Shown here: in pieces, positions 61,040 through 64,000 of the stretch
Numbering within the stretch: the first letter of the stretch is position 1
Layout: every line of letters begins with the position of its first letter
NCBI GenBank assembly: GCA_963575745.1
Contig: CAUYUJ010016715.1
Span: 327,501 to 391,500, forward strand
DNA length: 64,000 nucleotides
From: Prorocentrum cordatum
Lineage: Eukaryota > Sar > Dinophyceae > Prorocentrales > Prorocentraceae
Reading direction: 5' to 3'
The notes under the pieces: model-generated
Databases searched by the model: none
What the model saw: only the letters and a program-made list of their open reading frames with translations
What the model was told of the DNA's origin: nothing
Program-made: the position numbers and the translations under genes

Positions 61040-61425
61040 TGCGTTCCTGACGGTCCCACAAAAGGCTCCAACGAAGGCCCCACTGGCAGTGCTCGCATGG
61101 CGTCCTGGGTCCACTTCAGCGCACCCCTCGCATGGTTCGTGGCCTCATACGGAGCTCTGGCGAAGGCCTCAACGGCTGTGGTCACATCCAGCCCCGCCCA
61201 AGTCCGGCGCACCCCTCACACGTTCCGACTAGGAGTTCCAGAGATGGTCCCAGTGACTACAGTCACATGTGTTGCCCCATACGGAGCTTCAGCGAAGGAC
61301 TCAGTGGGTGCGGTCGCACGAGGCCCCGCTTCATTCTGGACAACCAATCACTCGTCCGGTGGCCCCGTCGGAAGCTTCAGCGAAGGCCCCAGTGGCCGCG
61401 GCGGCATGCGGCCCACCGAATACTC
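61040..61425 (-). repeat. family J units, about four
   Basis: AGCTTCAGCGAAGG-type cores near 61070, 61152, 61280 and 61372, with GGnCnCAnTGGCnGnGGTCGCA after each. The reverse complement resembles 52200-52460. Confidence 0.65.
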
Positions 61426-61809
61426 GTGGATTGAGCGATCCGCTTTGCAGCCCTGGTTTCTGGGACCCTGAGGTCTGCAGCTCTAGGGGGATCCGCATGT
61501 CAAAACACTCCAGCGAACCAAAACCTGTGATCACCCCCCCGCCCTCCTTCTCCACCCCCTTCCTTCGCCCCTTCGTCCCCCTAGACGTATTTCTCGTCTC
61601 GTTCCCCTCACCACTGGCTCAGAAGGCCAGCGCTAGGCTCACAGGAACGCGATGGGGACGGAACGGATCTCCAAGTTCGTAAGGTCGCCGTAGGAGGAGC
61701 CGTTGAACCCAGCAGGCTCCAGATGATTCTTCAAGATCCTGTTGCGCTCCGTGCTTTCGTCCAGCCTCCTCCGCCCCCTCCACCTCCACCTCCTCTTTCT
61801 CCTCCTCAT
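61426..61809. other. no gene recognised
   Basis: Unassigned sequence between arrays. Confidence 0.4.
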
Positions 61810-62137
61810 CATCCTAATCCTGGTCCTAATCATCATCATCATCATCATCATCATCAGCATACGCATCATCATCATCATCAGCAATATTACCATCATTATC
61901 AGCATCATCAGCATCATCAGCATCATTAGCATCAGAATCATCAGCATCATCATTACCATCATCAACATCACCATCATCAACATCATCATCATCATCGTCG
62001 TATCACCATCCCCATCAACAGCAACACCGTCATCATCATCATCATCAGCATCATCATCAACATCACCATGATCAGTGTCAACATCAACACCAGCATCATC
62101 ACCATGAGCTTCACCACCGTGATCATCATCATCGCAG

Positions 62138-62181
<44 letters not shown>

Positions 62182-62812
62182 ATCATCATCATCATCAACA
62201 CCAGCATCATCGTTACCGCCATCATCCGCATTCAAATCATCGTCTGCATGACCAGCATCCACAACACCAATATCACCAGATCATCAAGCATCAACATAAT
62301 CAAAGTCATCGTCATCACCAGTATGCTCCTCATCATCAGCAACATCATACTCATCATCGCCATCATCTTCTTAATTAACGTCACTAACATCATCACCAGC
62401 AGCATCATCAACAGCATTACCATCATTCTAATCAGCAACATCATCAGCATCATCAACATCGTCATAATCATACTTAGCATTGTCATCATCATCACCAGCG
62501 TCGTCAACCTCATCAGCCTCAACATCATCATCGTCATCATCATCAACATCAAGCTCACCATCATCATCTGCTTCATCAACATCGTCATCACCAACACCAT
62601 CATCATCGCCATCCATTGATTTCATAAGCATTATCATCAACCTCGTACTCATCAGCCTCATCATCATCACAATCCTAACCATCATAGCCAAATCAGATTC
62701 TGTACCATCATCAACATCATCATCCGCATCACCACCACAACCATCATCAACACCATCATAATCATCAGCGTCAACATTTTCATCATCACCACCATCCGTC
62801 ATCATTTCTCCT
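61810..62812. repeat. (ATC)n trinucleotide array, about 1 kb
   Basis: CATCATCATC with CAGCATCA, CAACATCA and GTCATCATC variants; same orientation as 60.4-61.0 kb. Confidence 0.97.
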
Positions 62813-64000
62813 CGTGACCCTCCTCCTGCTCATTCTCCTAGCCACCGCGGGGTCAAGCAATGGCCATGCTGTCCGTACGAGGCAGCGCAGATACTACACA
62901 GATCCCTCTACACGTTTCGTGTTTCAGACCATGTCGTTTGCGACCAGACATTGGAAGACATTGTGCGCGACATGTGGGAAGCTAGTGTGGCCGCTTGAAC
63001 ACCTTGGCAGCGGCACCGTGCGATGAACGGGACTTTGCGCCCAGAGCAAGGAGCATGGCGCAGACTTCTCCTCGATCCTCCCCTGCGCTCGGCAGGCCCA
63101 GCTGGGCTCCAGGGACCGCCCAAGCTGTACACACGCGCATCGCAGGCAGCCACCACGGCCAGGACCGGGCAGCGCTGCGCCCCCGACGCCGAGCAGCGCC
63201 GCCGACCAGGCAGAGCTGCGCCGCAGAGCTGGGCGCACCGCCGGCGGACGCCCGAAGCGCGGTCGCAGCGGCGAGCTGGGCCACGGGATCGCGAGAGTGA
63301 GCGCAAGCGGCAGGAGCACCCGGGGCGGGGGCAGGCGGCGGCGGAGGGCTGGGGGCAACGTGGAGCACTTCTTGGTCGGAGGCGTCGCGGTCGTGGCTGC
63401 GGCATGGCTGCTATGGAGCGGGTCGTGGCAGCCGAGGCGGCGAGGAAGGGCGAGAGGGACGGGGGCAGAGGGCCGCGGACGGCCGGAGCGCCCTCCGAAC
63501 GCTCGAGCAGGGACTTCTCCAGCGCGCGCGGGCACATGCAGAGCTGCGAGCCGCGACCAAGTCGCCTCCGCCTCTCGGGGCACTGCGCCCCGAGGGGGGT
63601 GCGGGGGGGCCGAAGCCCATGGGGCGCTGGCCGGCAGATCCACTGCGTCCACAATGCAGAGATCCGCGGGGGGCCGAAACTCATGGGCGTTGGCCGGCAG
63701 ATCCGCTGCGCCCCACAGCGAGGGGGGCTGCGACCCGGTTGGGAAGGGCCGCGGGGAGCGGAGACCATGTTGCCGCAGATGCGTACTGGGAGAAAACGAT
63801 AGAAAACAAAAACCTGGGGCGGACGATGAAACACATAATTTCGCCGGCCTGGTTGCCTCGACAATAAGGGATGGGGGGGGCAGGCCGATGGCAGGCGGAC
63901 AATCCTGGGCTGTCTGGGGGGCCGGGGTGGGCCCACGAGGCCGCAAAAAATGTCCGATCCATACTCTCCAACCATACCCTGCAGCAGATGCGTACGTTGA
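62813..64000. other. GC-rich end region, no gene recognised
   Basis: Long open frames on both strands (e.g. minus 62908-63975) are Pro/Arg/Ser/Ala-rich with no domain. GGCCGAA-CnCATGGG-GCTGGCCGGCAGATCC is duplicated 62 bp apart (about 63607 and 63670). Confidence 0.45.

Noticed and set aside
58497-62812. Long Met/Ile/His/Asp-rich ORFs
   Set aside because: Translations of GAT/ATC trinucleotide arrays.
62908-63975. 355-codon minus frame at the right end
   Set aside because: Pro/Arg/Ser-rich, includes a local duplication, several overlapping frames equally open, no domain.

Overview
The window reads as nuclear DNA from a dinoflagellate, most like the Suessiales/Symbiodiniaceae or Prorocentrum type. 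The evidence is: GC-rich, repeat-dominated sequence; two sites that look like relics of the dinoflagellate spliced leader (SL), one of them in the tandem truncated form expected from recycled cDNA; a decayed LINE; a DIRS-order tyrosine-recombinase retroelement; and a host gene whose introns are bounded by short direct repeats with at least one non-GT donor. I see no bacterial-type operon, promoter, ribosome binding site, tRNA, rRNA or CRISPR array. Most open frames are by-products of GC-rich or microsatellite sequence.

Layout: 1-5.8 kb holds a satellite-like tandem array and several short dispersed repeat families, including two foldback elements. 5.85-10.45 kb (minus strand) is a broken LINE with ORF1, endonuclease and reverse transcriptase remnants; tandem SL relics lie just upstream of it. 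10.6-18.6 kb is intergenic repeat sequence with very long TCC arrays and one possible orphan exon. 18.6-24.3 kb is a GT-rich block (CA-rich on the minus strand) interrupted at 21.1-22.4 kb by degenerate repeats and a 25/28-bp tandem array. 25.4-29.0 kb (minus) is a five-exon alpha/beta hydrolase gene of the ABHD17 type, whose introns hold a foldback element, other dispersed repeats and a GGA array.

29.11-39.49 kb is the main object: a 10.4-kb, apparently complete retroelement on the minus strand with split direct repeats in the order A1-ORFs-B1-A2-B2. It encodes a small putative membrane protein, a Gag-like protein, and a 2459-codon Pol carrying RT, RNase H, a DnaJ (J) domain and a tyrosine recombinase. 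Gag and Pol share one frame and are separated by a single TGA. The element sits directly upstream of the hydrolase gene, on the same strand, six bases from that gene's SL relic.

39.5-64 kb has no gene I can name. It holds a 1.0-1.3 kb tandem repeat (two units, with an inverted copy 11 kb away), a 620-bp GCAATGCAAA tract, several 100-200 bp dispersed families, and about 2.6 kb of GAT/ATC trinucleotide arrays. All coordinates of repeats were placed by eye and may be off by a few bases; identities are approximate except where a count is given.
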